Of a stretch of DNA of 64,000 bases, positions 38,703 to 48,212 are shown piece after piece; positions within the stretch are counted from its first letter, which is position 1; every line of letters begins with the position of its first letter. The stretch is from Schumannella soli. GTDB taxonomy: Bacteria > Actinomycetota > Actinomycetes > Actinomycetales > Microbacteriaceae. The stretch spans positions 486,206 to 550,205 of the forward strand of contig NZ_VHQG01000001.1 of assembly GCF_006517435.1 (NCBI RefSeq), written 5' to 3'. The translations under genes and the position numbers were made by a program. The notes below the pieces were generated by a model that was not told the origin of the DNA, ran no database searches, and was given only the letters and a program-made list of their open reading frames with translations.

Positions 38703-40109
38703 TCAGCCGCGCAGCTGCTCCGCGATCGCCGCCGCCGTGGTGCGCCCGAGGCGGATCGCGCCGTCGACGTGCTGGTAGCCCTCGGGCGCGAAGTCGCTGC
38801 ACGACCAGTGGATGGGGCCGACCGGTGTCGTCTGGTGGGCGCCGTAGCGGCTGAGTCCGCCCAGGTCGTAGCTCGCGGCGTAAGCGCCACGCGTCCACTC
38901 CTCGGCCGCCCAGTCCGACTCGAAGTAGACCTCGGGGCTGAGCGCCTCGGGGCCGTAGTAGTCGGCGAGCGAGGCGAGGATGCGCGCCTTGCGCTCCTCG
39001 GCCGGCAGCGAGAACACGTCGTCGGCCTTCTGGTCGCTCACGAAACCGACGAGGGTGCCGCGCGGGTCGCCGTCGTAGCTGTTGTCGTAGGCCTCGTGAA
39101 CGATCCGATAGGGGCTGAATGCCGTGCCCGAGAGGCCCTGCTCGCGCCAGAACGGCGTCGCGTAGACGGCGTGCACCTTGATGACGAGGCCGAGCGAGAG
39201 GTGCTGGTGCGCCTGCTGCACGAGGCGCGGCAGCGCGGGCTGGAAGTCGATGCGCTCGAACAGGTTCGGCGGCAGCGCGACGATCGCGCGCTTCGCGGCG
39301 ACCTCGATCCCGCCGTCGGCGTAGGCCACGACGCCCTGGATCGGCGTGCCGTCGGCACCCGAGGCATCCGCTCCACCCGTCCACTCGAGTCGACGCACGG
39401 CCGCATTGAGGATGACATCGTCGCCGAGGCGCTCCGCGAGCTTGAGCGGAACCTGCTGCAGACCGCCGACGACGCGCTTGTCGAGGATGAAGTCGGCATC
39501 CACGAGGTGGCTGAAGCTGCCGGCCGAGGCCGCCATGAGCAGCGCCTGCAGCAGCGAGAAGGCGTGCGAGGGCTTCGTCAGCATCGCCTCGGCGATGTAG
39601 AGCGCGATGTTGTCACGCGCCTCGACGTCATCGGTCTGCTCGCTGAGCCACTGCTTCCACGACACCTGGTCGTACTCGGCGGCGCGCGGGTGATCCCACG
39701 GGGCGGCCGGGTCGACCTCGGCCACGAGGCCGTCGAGCAGCGCGATGAGGCGCTCGATCTCGGCGGCGGTCTCGGGGGCGACGGGGAAGATCTCGCCGGT
39801 GAAGCGGGTGCGGGTGCCGTCGGCGGCGACGTAGACGCTGTCGCCTTCGCGGTAGCGCGAGTAGGTCTCGAGGCCGAGCTCGGCGAGGGTGTCGATGAGC
39901 GCGTCCTGGTCGGGCGAGACCCACTGGCCGCCGATCTCGAGGGTCGCGCCGTCGATCTCGCGGGTCCAGAGGCGGCCGCCGACGCGGTCGCGGGCCTCGA
40001 GAACGACCACGCTGTGGCCGGCGTCGCGCAGGGCGTTCGCGGCGGTGAGGCCGGATGCTCCGGCGCCGATGATCACGACGTCGCGCTCGATGCGGTTCGC
40101 GCTGGCCAT
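38703..40109 (-). CDS. puo: Flavin amine oxidase, putrescine oxidase-like
   Basis: 468 aa from the ATG at 40109. The FAD site is VVIIGAGASGLTAANALRDAG, followed by EARDRVGGRLWT and IGGQWVSPDQ. The C-terminal GPIHWSCSDFAPEGYQHVDGAIRLG matches my memory of actinobacterial putrescine oxidases. These oxidise putrescine to 4-aminobutanal, releasing ammonia and hydrogen peroxide. The enzyme is cytoplasmic. A palindromic site at 40271-40291 lies in its upstream region. Other flavin monoamine oxidases are the main alternative. Confidence 0.8.
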   Translation of the reverse strand: MASANRIERDVVIIGAGASGLTAANALRDAGHSVVVLEARDRVGGRLWTREIDGATLEIGGQWVSPDQDALIDTLAELGLETYSRYREGDSVYVAADGTRTRFTGEIFPVAPETAAEIERLIALLDGLVAEVDPAAPWDHPRAAEYDQVSWKQWLSEQTDDVEARDNIALYIAEAMLTKPSHAFSLLQALLMAASAGSFSHLVDADFILDKRVVGGLQQVPLKLAERLGDDVILNAAVRRLEWTGGADASGADGTPIQGVVAYADGGIEVAAKRAIVALPPNLFERIDFQPALPRLVQQAHQHLSLGLVIKVHAVYATPFWREQGLSGTAFSPYRIVHEAYDNSYDGDPRGTLVGFVSDQKADDVFSLPAEERKARILASLADYYGPEALSPEVYFESDWAAEEWTRGAYAASYDLGGLSRYGAHQTTPVGPIHWSCSDFAPEGYQHVDGAIRLGRTTAAAIAEQLRG

Positions 40110-40270
40110 GTGGGGTTCCTCCGGACGGGGTGGATGCGGCCGCCGGCCCGATCGCACGGGGCGGTCGGAGCGAGCAGTTGGGGCGGCGTGACCGGACGGG
40201 GACACGGCCGCGCTCAGCGTCGATTATGACGCATTCCGTCGTGATTTCCAAGTTTGACTGCGAAATGAGT

Positions 40271-40291
40271 ATCGATTGATCGACAATCGAT
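40271..40291. promoter_or_regulatory. Inverted repeat ATCGATTG-N5-CAATCGAT, candidate operator
   Basis: Perfect 8-bp arms around a 5-base spacer lie in the 275-base divergent region between the amine oxidase and the SRAP gene. The surroundings are AT-rich compared with the rest of the window. The size fits a TetR- or MarR-type site. No regulator gene is adjacent, so the protein would act from elsewhere. Confidence 0.5.
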
Positions 40292-40384
40292 GCGGAATCA
40301 GTGTCCGGCGACTCCACCCTATCGACCGCCGCCGACATCCCGCGCCGACGGCCCGATGTCGGCGGCCCGGCGTAGCCTGCCCGC

Positions 40385-41110
40385 ATGTGCGGGCGCTTCG
40401 CGATGGACAAGGAGACGAACGACCTCATCGAGGAGTTCGTGCTCGACGGCAACGATTTCCGCGACTGGTCGGTGTCGTACTCGATCGCGCCGACCGAGGC
40501 GATCCCGGTGGTGCGCGAGCGCGCGCACCGCGACGGGCAGATCACCCGCACGGTCGAGGCGGCGGCGTGGGACTTCCATCCCTCGTTCATCACGAGCCAC
40601 ACGCGCCCCCAGTTCAACGCCCGCATCGAGACCGTCGCGACGAACGGCATGTGGAAGGGCGCCTTCGCCGCGCACCGTGTGATCGTTCCGATGCGCGGCT
40701 ACTACGAGTGGACCGGTGAGAAGAACGCGAAGACGCCCTGGTTCATCCACGCCGGAGCCGAGCCGGGCACGGATGCCGGCGCGCCGCTGCTCGCCGCGGC
40801 CGGCCTGTGCACGGTGCGCAAGGTCGACGGCGAGTGGCAGCTCTCGGCCGCGATCATCACCCGCGAGGCCCGCGATGCGAGCGGCGAGGTGCACGACCGC
40901 ATGCCCGCCTTCGTCACGCCCGAGCTGCGCGACGAGTGGCTGAGCCCCGCCAAGCTGACGCCGGGCGCCGAGACCGACGCCCTGGTGGATGCCCTGCTCG
41001 CCTCGAGCGAGCAGGTCGCCGGCACGGTGCGCACCCACGAGGTCGACCGCCGCGTCAACAACTCCCGCGCCGTCGACCCGGCCGACCGCACGCTGATCGA
41101 CCCCGCCTGA
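40385..41110 (+). CDS. SOS response-associated peptidase (SRAP/YedK/HMCES family)
   Basis: 241 aa. Cys2 directly after the start Met (MCGRFAM) is the residue that links covalently to abasic sites in single-stranded DNA. Other family blocks are YSIAPTEAIPVV, FNARIET, MRGYYEW and the His in HDRMP. It protects replication forks at abasic lesions. The gene is single and divergent from the amine oxidase. Confidence 0.95.
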   Translation: MCGRFAMDKETNDLIEEFVLDGNDFRDWSVSYSIAPTEAIPVVRERAHRDGQITRTVEAAAWDFHPSFITSHTRPQFNARIETVATNGMWKGAFAAHRVIVPMRGYYEWTGEKNAKTPWFIHAGAEPGTDAGAPLLAAAGLCTVRKVDGEWQLSAAIITREARDASGEVHDRMPAFVTPELRDEWLSPAKLTPGAETDALVDALLASSEQVAGTVRTHEVDRRVNNSRAVDPADRTLIDPA

Positions 41111-41227
41111 CGCGGCCACCGGTCGCCGCCCGCCGCCGCCCGCATCCGCCCGGCAGGACGTGACGTCTACTCTGGAAGCGCGACGCGATCACGCAGCGTC
41201 GCGCACGACCCGGGGAGCAGCACAGGC

Positions 41228-42700
41228 ATGATCGACGCGACTGTGGTCGGCGCCGGACCGAACGGCCTCGCCGCCGCCGTCACGCTCGCCGCGGCGGGCC
41301 TCGAGGTGCAGCTGATCGAGCGCGCCGACCGCGTCGGCGGCGGCATGTCGTCGGCCGAGCTGACCCTGCCGGGGTTCGTGCACGACGTCTGCTCGGCCGT
41401 GCACCCGGGCGCGCTGGCGTCGCCGTTCTTCCGGGCCTGGGGACTCGAGCAGCGCGTGCCGCTCGCGATCCCCGACGTGTCGTACGCGCATCCGCTCGAC
41501 GGCCGCGACGCCGCGCTCGCCTACCTCGATCTCGACCGCACGGTCGACGAACTCGGCGCTGACGGACCCGGATGGCGGCGCTTCGTCGGCCCGCTCGTCG
41601 AGCACTTCGCCGGCGTGCAGACGCTCACCGGGGGCCCGCTGCTGCGCTGGCCGAGCGACCCGACCGCAGCGACGCTGTTCGGCATCCGCTCGCTGCGTCT
41701 CGCGGCCTTCGGCGGCGTCGATGCGCAGGGCCGCGGCGCGACTCCCGGTCGCCTGGGCTTCGCGACCGAGGCCGGCGCCGCGCTCTCGGCCGGCACCGCG
41801 GCCCACACGGTCGCCCGCCTGAACACGCTCGGCGCGGCCGGCGCCGGCCTGCTGCTCGCGGCCTTCGGTCACACGGTCGGCTACCCGGTTCCGATCGGCG
41901 GCTCGCAGGCGATCGCCGACGCCCTCGCCGCCGACTTCACGGGGCGCGGCGGCACCATCCGCCTCGGCGAGCACGTCGCGAGCCCCTCCGACGTCGAGCC
42001 GAGCCGAGTGACGATCCTCGACACGAGCCCCGAGTTCCTCGCCTCGTATGTCGGCGAGAAGCTGCCCGCGGGCTACCGCCGCGCGCTCGGCCGCTACCGC
42101 CGCGGCGACGGGGTCGCGAAGGTCGACTTCGCCACGAGTGCGCCGATCCCCTGGTCGGATGCGCGGGTCGGCGCCGCCCCGACCGTGCACCTCGGCGGGA
42201 CCCGCGCCGAGATCGGGGCGGCCGAGGCCGAGGTGGCGGCCGGCCGCATCCCCTCGAACCCCTACGTGCTGCTGACCCAGCCGACCGTGATCGACCCCTC
42301 GCGCGCACCCGAGGGCCAGCACACGGTCTGGGCGTACACGCACGTTCCGGCCGGATCGGATGCCGACCTCACGGAGACGATCACGGCGCAGATCGAGCGC
42401 TTCGCCCCGGGTTTCCGCGACACGATCCTCGCGAGCGCGCACCGCTCGGCCGCACAGCTCGCGGTCGAGAACCCGAACGACCCGGGCGGCGAGATGATGG
42501 GCGGCGCCGTGACCGTTCCGCAGCTGATCGCCCGCCCCGTGCTGTCGCGCGCACCGTGGCGCACGCCCGTCGCCGGCCTCTACCTCGGTTCGGCGGCGAC
42601 CCCGCCCGGGCCGTCGACGCACGGCATGAACGGCTGGTACGCCGCCGCGACCGCCCTGCGCGACCACTTCGGCATCCGCACGGCGCCGTTCTCGCGCTGA
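41228..42700 (+). CDS. FAD-dependent oxidoreductase, phytoene desaturase-like (COG1233 type)
   Basis: 490 aa. The N-terminal dinucleotide site is [19 protein letters not shown], then [12 protein letters not shown]. The closing segment [24 protein letters not shown] is the usual C-terminal FAD contact in this family. Members include carotenoid desaturases and PYROXD2-like proteins. No carotenoid genes are nearby, so the substrate is unknown. It converges on the acyl-CoA oxidase gene across a hairpin. Confidence 0.88.
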   Translation: MIDATVVGAGPNGLAAAVTLAAAGLEVQLIERADRVGGGMSSAELTLPGFVHDVCSAVHPGALASPFFRAWGLEQRVPLAIPDVSYAHPLDGRDAALAYLDLDRTVDELGADGPGWRRFVGPLVEHFAGVQTLTGGPLLRWPSDPTAATLFGIRSLRLAAFGGVDAQGRGATPGRLGFATEAGAALSAGTAAHTVARLNTLGAAGAGLLLAAFGHTVGYPVPIGGSQAIADALAADFTGRGGTIRLGEHVASPSDVEPSRVTILDTSPEFLASYVGEKLPAGYRRALGRYRRGDGVAKVDFATSAPIPWSDARVGAAPTVHLGGTRAEIGAAEAEVAAGRIPSNPYVLLTQPTVIDPSRAPEGQHTVWAYTHVPAGSDADLTETITAQIERFAPGFRDTILASAHRSAAQLAVENPNDPGGEMMGGAVTVPQLIARPVLSRAPWRTPVAGLYLGSAATPPGPSTHGMNGWYAAATALRDHFGIRTAPFSR

Positions 42701-42704
42701 GCCC

Positions 42705-42725
42705 GCGGGCCGATCCACGGCCCGC
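42705..42725. terminator. Bidirectional hairpin between convergent genes
   Basis: GCGGGCCG and CGGCCCGC form a perfect 8-bp stem around ATCCA, right after the oxidoreductase stop (42700) and 32 bases from the acyl-CoA oxidase stop. Confidence 0.65.
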
Positions 42726-42756
42726 ACGCTCGGCGGCCGTCGCGTCGTCCCTGTGA

Positions 42757-44907
42757 TCAGCGCTTCTTCGGCGACTTCTCCGGCGTCGGCGCCTCACCCG
42801 AGGCGCGCAGCGCGGCGTAGTAATCGCGCGCCTCGTCCTGCCGCGCGGCCTCGGCGCCCGTCGCGATCGGCGCCCGCAGGTGCTCCGGCGCGAGCTGGAA
42901 CGCCTCCACCAGGTCGAGCGCGTGCGGGCGCAGGCGCGGCAGCAGACGGTCGTCGATGTAATCGGTGATCGCTTGCGCGCGGAACGCCGACAGGCGCCCG
43001 TGCATCAGGTACCAGGCCAGGTGCTTCTCGATCAGCGTGAAGCCGAAGAGGTCGCGCAGCCAGGTGAGCTTCTGCTTCGTGCCGGGGTGCTCGACCCAGC
43101 CCAGCGCATCCGTGAACGACTCCCACTGCAGCAGCTCCGCGTGCGCACGGGCCGCCTGGATCAGCTCGTCCTGGTTCGCGTTGAACAGCTCGGCCGCGGC
43201 CTCCGCCGACAGCTTGGATGCGCCACGCAGTCGCAGCGCCACCTCGCCGACCATGGTGTGCACGCGATCGGTGAGCAGCTGACGCTGCGAGGCCTCGTCG
43301 CGAACCATGCCGACCGAGCGGGCGGTCGAGCCGAAGTCGGCGACCGCCTGCGCGACCTTGCGCAGACCCGAGCGGTTGAGCGCAGCATCCCCGACCTGGC
43401 CGGCGACGAAGCCGGCGATGTCGCCCGCGTCCGCCTTCGACAGCTTCGCGGCGTAGTCGCCGAGCAGGCGCTTCGCGACGAGCTGCAGCAGCACGTTGTT
43501 GTCGCCCTCGAAGGTCACGTAGACGTCGAGGTCGGCGCGCAGCTGGGTGAAGCGGTTCTCGGCGAGGAAGCCGGCGCCGCCGCAGGCCTCGCGGCACTCC
43601 TGCAGGATGTCGAGGCCGGCCCAGGTGCTCAGCGGCTTGAGGGCGGCGGCGAGGGTCTCGAGATCCTGCCGGTCCTCGTCGGTGTCGCCCTTGCCCGAGA
43701 ACACGGAGTCGAACTTCTCGAGCAGACGCTCGTGCGCGAACGACATCGCGTAGGTCTCGGCGAGACGCGGCAGCAGGCGGCGCTGGTGGCGCTGGTAGTC
43801 GAGCAGCACGACCTCGTTCTCGGCATCCGCGCCCGCGAACTGACGACGCTCGCTCGCGTAGCGCAGCGCGATCGTCAGACCGACCTTCGAGGCGAGCGTC
43901 GACGAGCCGTCGAGCGAGACGCGACCCTGCACGAGCGTGCCGAGCATCGTGAAGAAGCGGCGGCCGGGGCTCGCGATGGGCGAGGTGTAGGAGCCGTCCT
44001 CGGCGACCTGGCCGTAGCGGTCGAGCAGGTCGAGGCGCGGGATGCGCACGTGGTCGAAGTGCAGGCGGCCGTTGTCGATGCCGTTGAGTCCGCCCTTGAG
44101 TCCGTCGTCCTCGCCGCCGACACCCGGCAGGAACGCGCCGTCGGCATCGCGGATCGGCACGTAGAAGGCGTGCACGCCGTGGTCGACGCCCTGCGTGATG
44201 AGCTTCGCGAAGACGACCGCCGCCCGGCCGTCCTTCGCCGCATTGCCGAGGTAGTCCTTCCACGCCGCGCGGAACGGGGTGTGGATGACGAACTCCTGCG
44301 TCTCCGGGTCGTAGGTCGCCGTCGTGCCGATCGAGGCGACATCCGAGCCGTGTCCGGTCTCGGTCATCGCGAAGGCGCCCGGGATCTCGAGCGACATCGC
44401 GCTCGGCAGGTAGGCGTCGTGGTGGCGTTCGGTTCCGAGGTGCAGGATCGCGGCGCCGAACAGTCCCCACTGCACGCCCGACTTGATCTGCAGCGAGGGA
44501 TCGGCGAGCAGCAGCTCCTCGAAGGCGGCGATGTTGCCACCGTGGTTGTCCTCGCCGCCGAGGTGCTTCGGGAAGGCACGGTGCACGGCCTTGTCGGCGA
44601 CGAGCTGATGCAGCTGGCCGAGGGTGCGCTCGCGGTGGTCGGCCATCGTCAGGCCGTCGATGCGGTGATAGCGCTCGTCCTTGAGCTGCTCGCGGCTCGT
44701 GCGGCGGTCATCGGCCCACTTGCCGAGCAGGTACTCGCCGAGCCAGACCGTGTCGATGCGGCCCGCATCCACCGTGCCGGTCTTGCCGTGCTTGTCGGCC
44801 TTGTCGTGCTTGGCCTTCTCGGCCGCGGCCTTGTCGCTCGCGGACTTCGTGTCGGCTGCTCCGCCGGCGGGAAGGGCTTCGGTCGCGGGCTCGTCGATGA
44901 CGCTCAT
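42757..44907 (-). CDS. Acyl-CoA oxidase
   Basis: 716 aa, longer than simple acyl-CoA dehydrogenases because of the C-terminal ACOX domain. The first 45 residues are Ala/Lys/Asp-rich and probably disordered. Flavin and substrate blocks are AFAMTETGHGSDVASI, PFRAAWKDYLGNAA and ECREACGGAGFLAENR. The catalytic Glu is in VTFEGDNNVLL, as in acyl-CoA oxidases. It introduces a trans-2 double bond into acyl-CoA, passing electrons to oxygen and giving hydrogen peroxide. It stands alone on its strand. Confidence 0.93.
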   Translation of the reverse strand: MSVIDEPATEALPAGGAADTKSASDKAAAEKAKHDKADKHGKTGTVDAGRIDTVWLGEYLLGKWADDRRTSREQLKDERYHRIDGLTMADHRERTLGQLHQLVADKAVHRAFPKHLGGEDNHGGNIAAFEELLLADPSLQIKSGVQWGLFGAAILHLGTERHHDAYLPSAMSLEIPGAFAMTETGHGSDVASIGTTATYDPETQEFVIHTPFRAAWKDYLGNAAKDGRAAVVFAKLITQGVDHGVHAFYVPIRDADGAFLPGVGGEDDGLKGGLNGIDNGRLHFDHVRIPRLDLLDRYGQVAEDGSYTSPIASPGRRFFTMLGTLVQGRVSLDGSSTLASKVGLTIALRYASERRQFAGADAENEVVLLDYQRHQRRLLPRLAETYAMSFAHERLLEKFDSVFSGKGDTDEDRQDLETLAAALKPLSTWAGLDILQECREACGGAGFLAENRFTQLRADLDVYVTFEGDNNVLLQLVAKRLLGDYAAKLSKADAGDIAGFVAGQVGDAALNRSGLRKVAQAVADFGSTARSVGMVRDEASQRQLLTDRVHTMVGEVALRLRGASKLSAEAAAELFNANQDELIQAARAHAELLQWESFTDALGWVEHPGTKQKLTWLRDLFGFTLIEKHLAWYLMHGRLSAFRAQAITDYIDDRLLPRLRPHALDLVEAFQLAPEHLRAPIATGAEAARQDEARDYYAALRASGEAPTPEKSPKKR

Positions 44908-45101
44908 GCTGGTTCCTCCGGGATCGGGCGCGGAGGCTCCCAGCAGCTCCGCTCACCTTGTCTGCGCCACGGTAGGCCGGGGTCGCGGCCGTGGCGCGAA
45001 TCGTCGTCGGACCTCACGAACGCGCCGTCGGACGGTCGCGGCACGGTTGTGCGAGATCCACAAAGCTGGGCGAAAGCCCTTAGAGGATGACGCGAGACGG
45101 G

Positions 45102-45974
45102 TCAGCTGTCGCCGAGCTGCGCCGCGCTGACGTCGAAGGTGTTGCACGACTGCGGGTCGCCGTTGTACCCGGTCAGGAACCACTTCTGGCGCGCGGCGCT
45201 CGAGCCGTGCGTCCAGCTCTCCGGCGTCGCCTGACCCTGCGTCTTCTCCTGGATGTTGTCGTCGCCGACCGTCGCCGCCGCGTTCAGCGCATCGTCGATC
45301 TGCTGGCGCGTCGGCGGCTCGAGCACGCGGTCGTCGCCCTGCGCCGCCGCGCCCAGCCAGGCCCCGGCGAAGCAGTCGGCCTGCAGCTCGAGGCGCACGC
45401 TGTCGCTCGACGGGCCGGTCGCGCGCAGATCCTTGCCATCGGTGATGCCGGTGATGTGCTGGATGTGGTGACCCCACTCGTGCCCGATCACGTACAGCTG
45501 CGCGAGCGGCCCGGTGGTCGAGCCGAACTGCGACTTCAGCTGGTCGTAGAAGGAGGTGTCGAGGTAGATCTGCTGATCGGCCGGGCAGTAGAAGGGGCCG
45601 ACCGCGGAGGTCGCACCACCGCATCCGGTGTTCGTCTGGCCCTCGAAGATGATGATCTTCGGATCGGTCGCGTTCTTCACGTGCTGCGGCCAGTACTCGC
45701 GCAGCGACGCCGCCGCGCCCTGCACCCGGCACTCGGTGTCATCGTTGGCCTGCTGGGCGGTGCAGCTCAGGGCGCTCTCGTCGGAGGTCGCGCCGCCGCC
45801 GCTCGTGCCGGTTCCGCCGGCGAGCAGACCGGTCAGGTCGACGCCGGTGAACGCCTGGATGAGGAGGGCGATGATGACCAGACCGCCAGCGCCCGCGCCG
45901 ACGCCGATCCCGGCGTTGCGCCCGCGCTTGCTCACGCGGCCCTTGCTGATATCCGAGTTCGGATCGAAGGTCAT
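45102..45974 (-). CDS. Neutral zinc metallopeptidase, YpfJ family
   Basis: 290 aa. A short basic N-terminus (KGRVSKRGRNAG) precedes one membrane segment (GIGVGAGAGGLVIIALLIQA), a Gly/Thr/Ser linker and the extracytoplasmic domain. The zinc motif HEWGHHIQ is clear, with LELQADCFAGAWLG downstream, as in the family. FYCPADQQIYLDTSFYDQLK precedes it. It should be an anchored peptidase at the outer face of the membrane. Substrates are unknown for most members. Confidence 0.93.
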   Translation of the reverse strand: MTFDPNSDISKGRVSKRGRNAGIGVGAGAGGLVIIALLIQAFTGVDLTGLLAGGTGTSGGGATSDESALSCTAQQANDDTECRVQGAAASLREYWPQHVKNATDPKIIIFEGQTNTGCGGATSAVGPFYCPADQQIYLDTSFYDQLKSQFGSTTGPLAQLYVIGHEWGHHIQHITGITDGKDLRATGPSSDSVRLELQADCFAGAWLGAAAQGDDRVLEPPTRQQIDDALNAAATVGDDNIQEKTQGQATPESWTHGSSAARQKWFLTGYNGDPQSCNTFDVSAAQLGDS

Positions 45975-46038
45975 GCGCTGAGGCTAGCGCCGAGCGCGGA
46001 TGCGCGGGGTTGCGATCCGGCGACGCTCAGCTCTGGGC

Positions 46039-46980
46039 TCAGTCGCGGCGCAGCACCGCCTCGGCGATCGCGCGGATGTGGCGGTCGTCGGTTCCGCAGC
46101 ATCCGCCGAGCACGGTGAGGCCGGGAAGGCGGCGATGCAGCGCGCCGACGAGACGTCCGAGCTCGGCCGGGTCGCCGGCATCCAGCTCGTCGAGGGCGTC
46201 GAGCTCGGCGTGCCTGCGTCGCGAGGCGTTCGCGCGGTACACGGCGAGGCGCCCGCCCCACTCCTCGTCGAGGCCGTCGGGCAGGTGGTCGGGATGCGCG
46301 CAGTTGACCCCGAAGTACGCGGGACCGCCGTCGGTGGCGGCATCCACCTCGGCGAGCGCGTCGCGCAGCGTCTGGCCGGCGGGCAGTCGGCCGTCGGTTT
46401 CGACGGTGAACGAGATCGCGATGGGAAGCCCCTCGGCCTGCGCCGCCTCGACGATGCCGATCGCTTCAGCGGGGTAGGCCATCGTCATGGCGGCGGCGTA
46501 GTCGACCCCCGCATCCGCGAAGACGGCGATCTGCCGCCGGTGGTAGTCGCGCGCTTCGGCGGAGGTCATGAGGGTGGCGGGCGCGTAACCATCGTCGCGC
46601 GGCCCGACGACGCCGCAGACGAGGATCGGATGCCGCGCCCCGTCGTCGATGGCCTGGTCGCGCAGGTCGCGCGCGAACTCGACCGCATCGCGCACGATCC
46701 GCTCGAACTCCGCACCGGCGTAGCCGCGGCGAGCGGCCCAGTCGGGGTTCGCCCGCCAGGTGACGGTGTCGAGGCTGAAGGGGGTGTGCGCATCCTGGGC
46801 CGTCTCGATCGCGAGACGGAAGTAGGCGGCGAGGGCGTCGCGTCCGTGCTCGTCGTCGAGCAGCGGGAATGCGGCGAAGTCGGGCAGGTCGAGTCCGGCG
46901 TTGTAGATGAGGTCGGTCTCGAGCCCGCCGTCGGTCAGCGTGACGGCACCGGGATCGGTGCGCGGAATACGGAACGGCAC
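46039..46980 (-). CDS. mmuM: Homocysteine S-methyltransferase
   Basis: 313 aa. I prefer the GTG at 46980 because GGAGG lies 5-6 bases upstream; a GTG at 46992 would add four residues. LTDGGLETDLIYNAGLDLP opens the barrel. The zinc ligands are the Cys in YFGVNCAHP and the pair in GGCCGTDDRHI. It transfers a methyl group, typically from S-methylmethionine, to homocysteine to make methionine. The gene is single. The 524 bases before it carry the tandem repeat elements. Confidence 0.92.
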   Translation of the reverse strand: MPFRIPRTDPGAVTLTDGGLETDLIYNAGLDLPDFAAFPLLDDEHGRDALAAYFRLAIETAQDAHTPFSLDTVTWRANPDWAARRGYAGAEFERIVRDAVEFARDLRDQAIDDGARHPILVCGVVGPRDDGYAPATLMTSAEARDYHRRQIAVFADAGVDYAAAMTMAYPAEAIGIVEAAQAEGLPIAISFTVETDGRLPAGQTLRDALAEVDAATDGGPAYFGVNCAHPDHLPDGLDEEWGGRLAVYRANASRRRHAELDALDELDAGDPAELGRLVGALHRRLPGLTVLGGCCGTDDRHIRAIAEAVLRRD

Positions 46981-47162
46981 GGCCGCCTCCACGGGAACGG
47001 GTTCGGGCGTCCGTCACACGGGTAAGGCGGATGTGCCCATCAGCGCAGAACGTAGACCTGTCGGTGCACGCGCCACAAGACCTGAGTGCCTGTCGACAGC
47101 GACTCGGGAGGATGCTGGGGCAGCCCGGTGAACGCGAGGGCGCGCGGCGGATGCCGGGGGCC

Positions 47163-47251
47163 TCGGATACTGCTGGGGCGTCTCGGCGCGGCCGCAGAGC
47201 GCGTCCCCCCGTCGCCTCGCCAGTATCGGCTCGCTGGACACCAGTATCCGC
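47163..47251 (+). repeat. 89-bp repeat element, intergenic copy A
   Basis: GGATACTG at 47165-47172, a 48-base middle, CAGTATC at 47221-47227, a 14-base spacer, and CAGTATCCGC at 47242-47251. The inner motif sits in the block TCGCCTCGCCAGTATC, identical to copy B. The outer arms form an imperfect inverted repeat. Confidence 0.75.
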
Positions 47252-47335
47252 TGCGCGGGGTTCGCGGGGCGGAGCCAAGAGCTGCGGGCTGGCGCGGAGG
47301 CGAGCGCGGCCACGATCCCGCGCAGCCCGGGTCAC

Positions 47336-47425
47336 GCGGATACTGTCCGGGCGCGGTGGCGGGGCCGCGGGGAGACCTGGCCTATCGCCTCGCCAGTATC
47401 CGCATTGAGAGGCGCCAGTATCCGC
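47336..47425 (+). repeat. 90-bp repeat element, intergenic copy B
   Basis: GCGGATACTG at 47336-47345, a 48-base middle, CAGTATC at 47394-47400, a 15-base spacer, and CAGTATCCGC at 47416-47425. The outer arms are a perfect 10-bp inverted repeat. The middle is about 60 percent identical to copy A by eye, mostly at its ends. Confidence 0.75.
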
Positions 47426-47504
47426 GAAACGGCGGCGGGCTCGGGGCGCCGGGAGACAGTATTGACGAGCGACGAGCGACGGCGGGCTGGGGGCAACGGG
47501 CCAG

Positions 47505-48212
47505 CTAGAGGCGCTCGGGGTGGAGGGCGCGCTTGACGCGCTCGACGACGTTCGCGGCGGGGCTCTCGTTGTAGCGGCCGGCGAGCTCCTGGCCGCTGAG
47601 CTTCTGGATCTCGGCCATGATCGCGTCGGTCGCCTGACGGCGGGCGCGTCCCGAGGTGGCCGGCCCGAAGTGCGCGAGGTCGAGCGGCTTGCCGAAGCGC
47701 ACGGTCACCTTGGCGCGGTGGATGCGGTTGGATCCGACCGGCTGCAGCTCGTCGGTTCCGACGATGCCGACGGGCACGACCGGCACCCCGGCGGTGAGCG
47801 CGAGCCAGGCGACGCCGGTGCGCCCCTTGTAGAGCTTGCCGTCGAGCGAGCGGGTGCCCTCGGGGTAGATCGCGAAGGCGTCGCCCTTCTCGAGGATCGC
47901 GAGTCCGGCATCCAGCGCCTGCTGCGCGGCCGCTCCGGCGCCGCGCTCGACGGGGACGGCGCCGACGCCGCTGAAGAAGACCTTGCTCAACCAGCCCTTG
48001 ACGCCGGTGCCGGTAAAGTAGTCGGACTTCGCGAGGAACGAGACCATGCGCGGCGCGACGAGGGTGATCACGACGCTGTCGATGAACGAGAGGTGGTTGC
48101 TGGCGAGGATGACGGCGCCGCGCTTCGGCACGTTGCGCTTGCCTTCGACCTTCGGGCGGAAGCCCGCCTTGGCGAGTGGGCCGGCGATGCGGCGGGCGGC
48201 GGAGGCGAGCAT
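47505..48212 (-). CDS. 1-acyl-sn-glycerol-3-phosphate acyltransferase (PlsC family)
   Basis: 235 aa. The catalytic NHLSFID (HX4D) and the substrate motif EGTRS are both present, with VPVVPVGIVGTDEL as the third block. An Ala-rich N-terminus and hydrophobic MVSFLAK region suggest membrane association. It acylates lysophosphatidate or a related lipid acceptor in phospholipid synthesis. It has no operon partner. Confidence 0.93.
   Translation of the reverse strand: MLASAARRIAGPLAKAGFRPKVEGKRNVPKRGAVILASNHLSFIDSVVITLVAPRMVSFLAKSDYFTGTGVKGWLSKVFFSGVGAVPVERGAGAAAQQALDAGLAILEKGDAFAIYPEGTRSLDGKLYKGRTGVAWLALTAGVPVVPVGIVGTDELQPVGSNRIHRAKVTVRFGKPLDLAHFGPATSGRARRQATDAIMAEIQKLSGQELAGRYNESPAANVVERVKRALHPERL

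Larger units (their letters stand above)
46981..47504. other. 524-base intergenic region carrying two repeat elements
   Basis: Several open frames cross this region, but none has a credible start or a protein-like sequence. Its content is two copies of the GATACTG/CAGTATC element (47163-47251 and 47336-47425), repeated with a 173-base period, plus a degenerate seventh motif ACAGTATTGAC near 47455. Both flanking genes are on the minus strand, so the region also holds the mmuM promoter and the plsC 3' end. Confidence 0.65.

Noticed and set aside
47163-47425. CRISPR array
   Set aside because: Repeats occur in both orientations, are only 8-16 bases of identity and lack regular unique spacers; no cas genes are present.
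47031-47508. Overlapping plus-strand open frames between mmuM and plsC
   Set aside because: They have no ribosome sites and Arg/Gly/Ala-rich sequence without domains. They arise from the GC-rich repeat elements.
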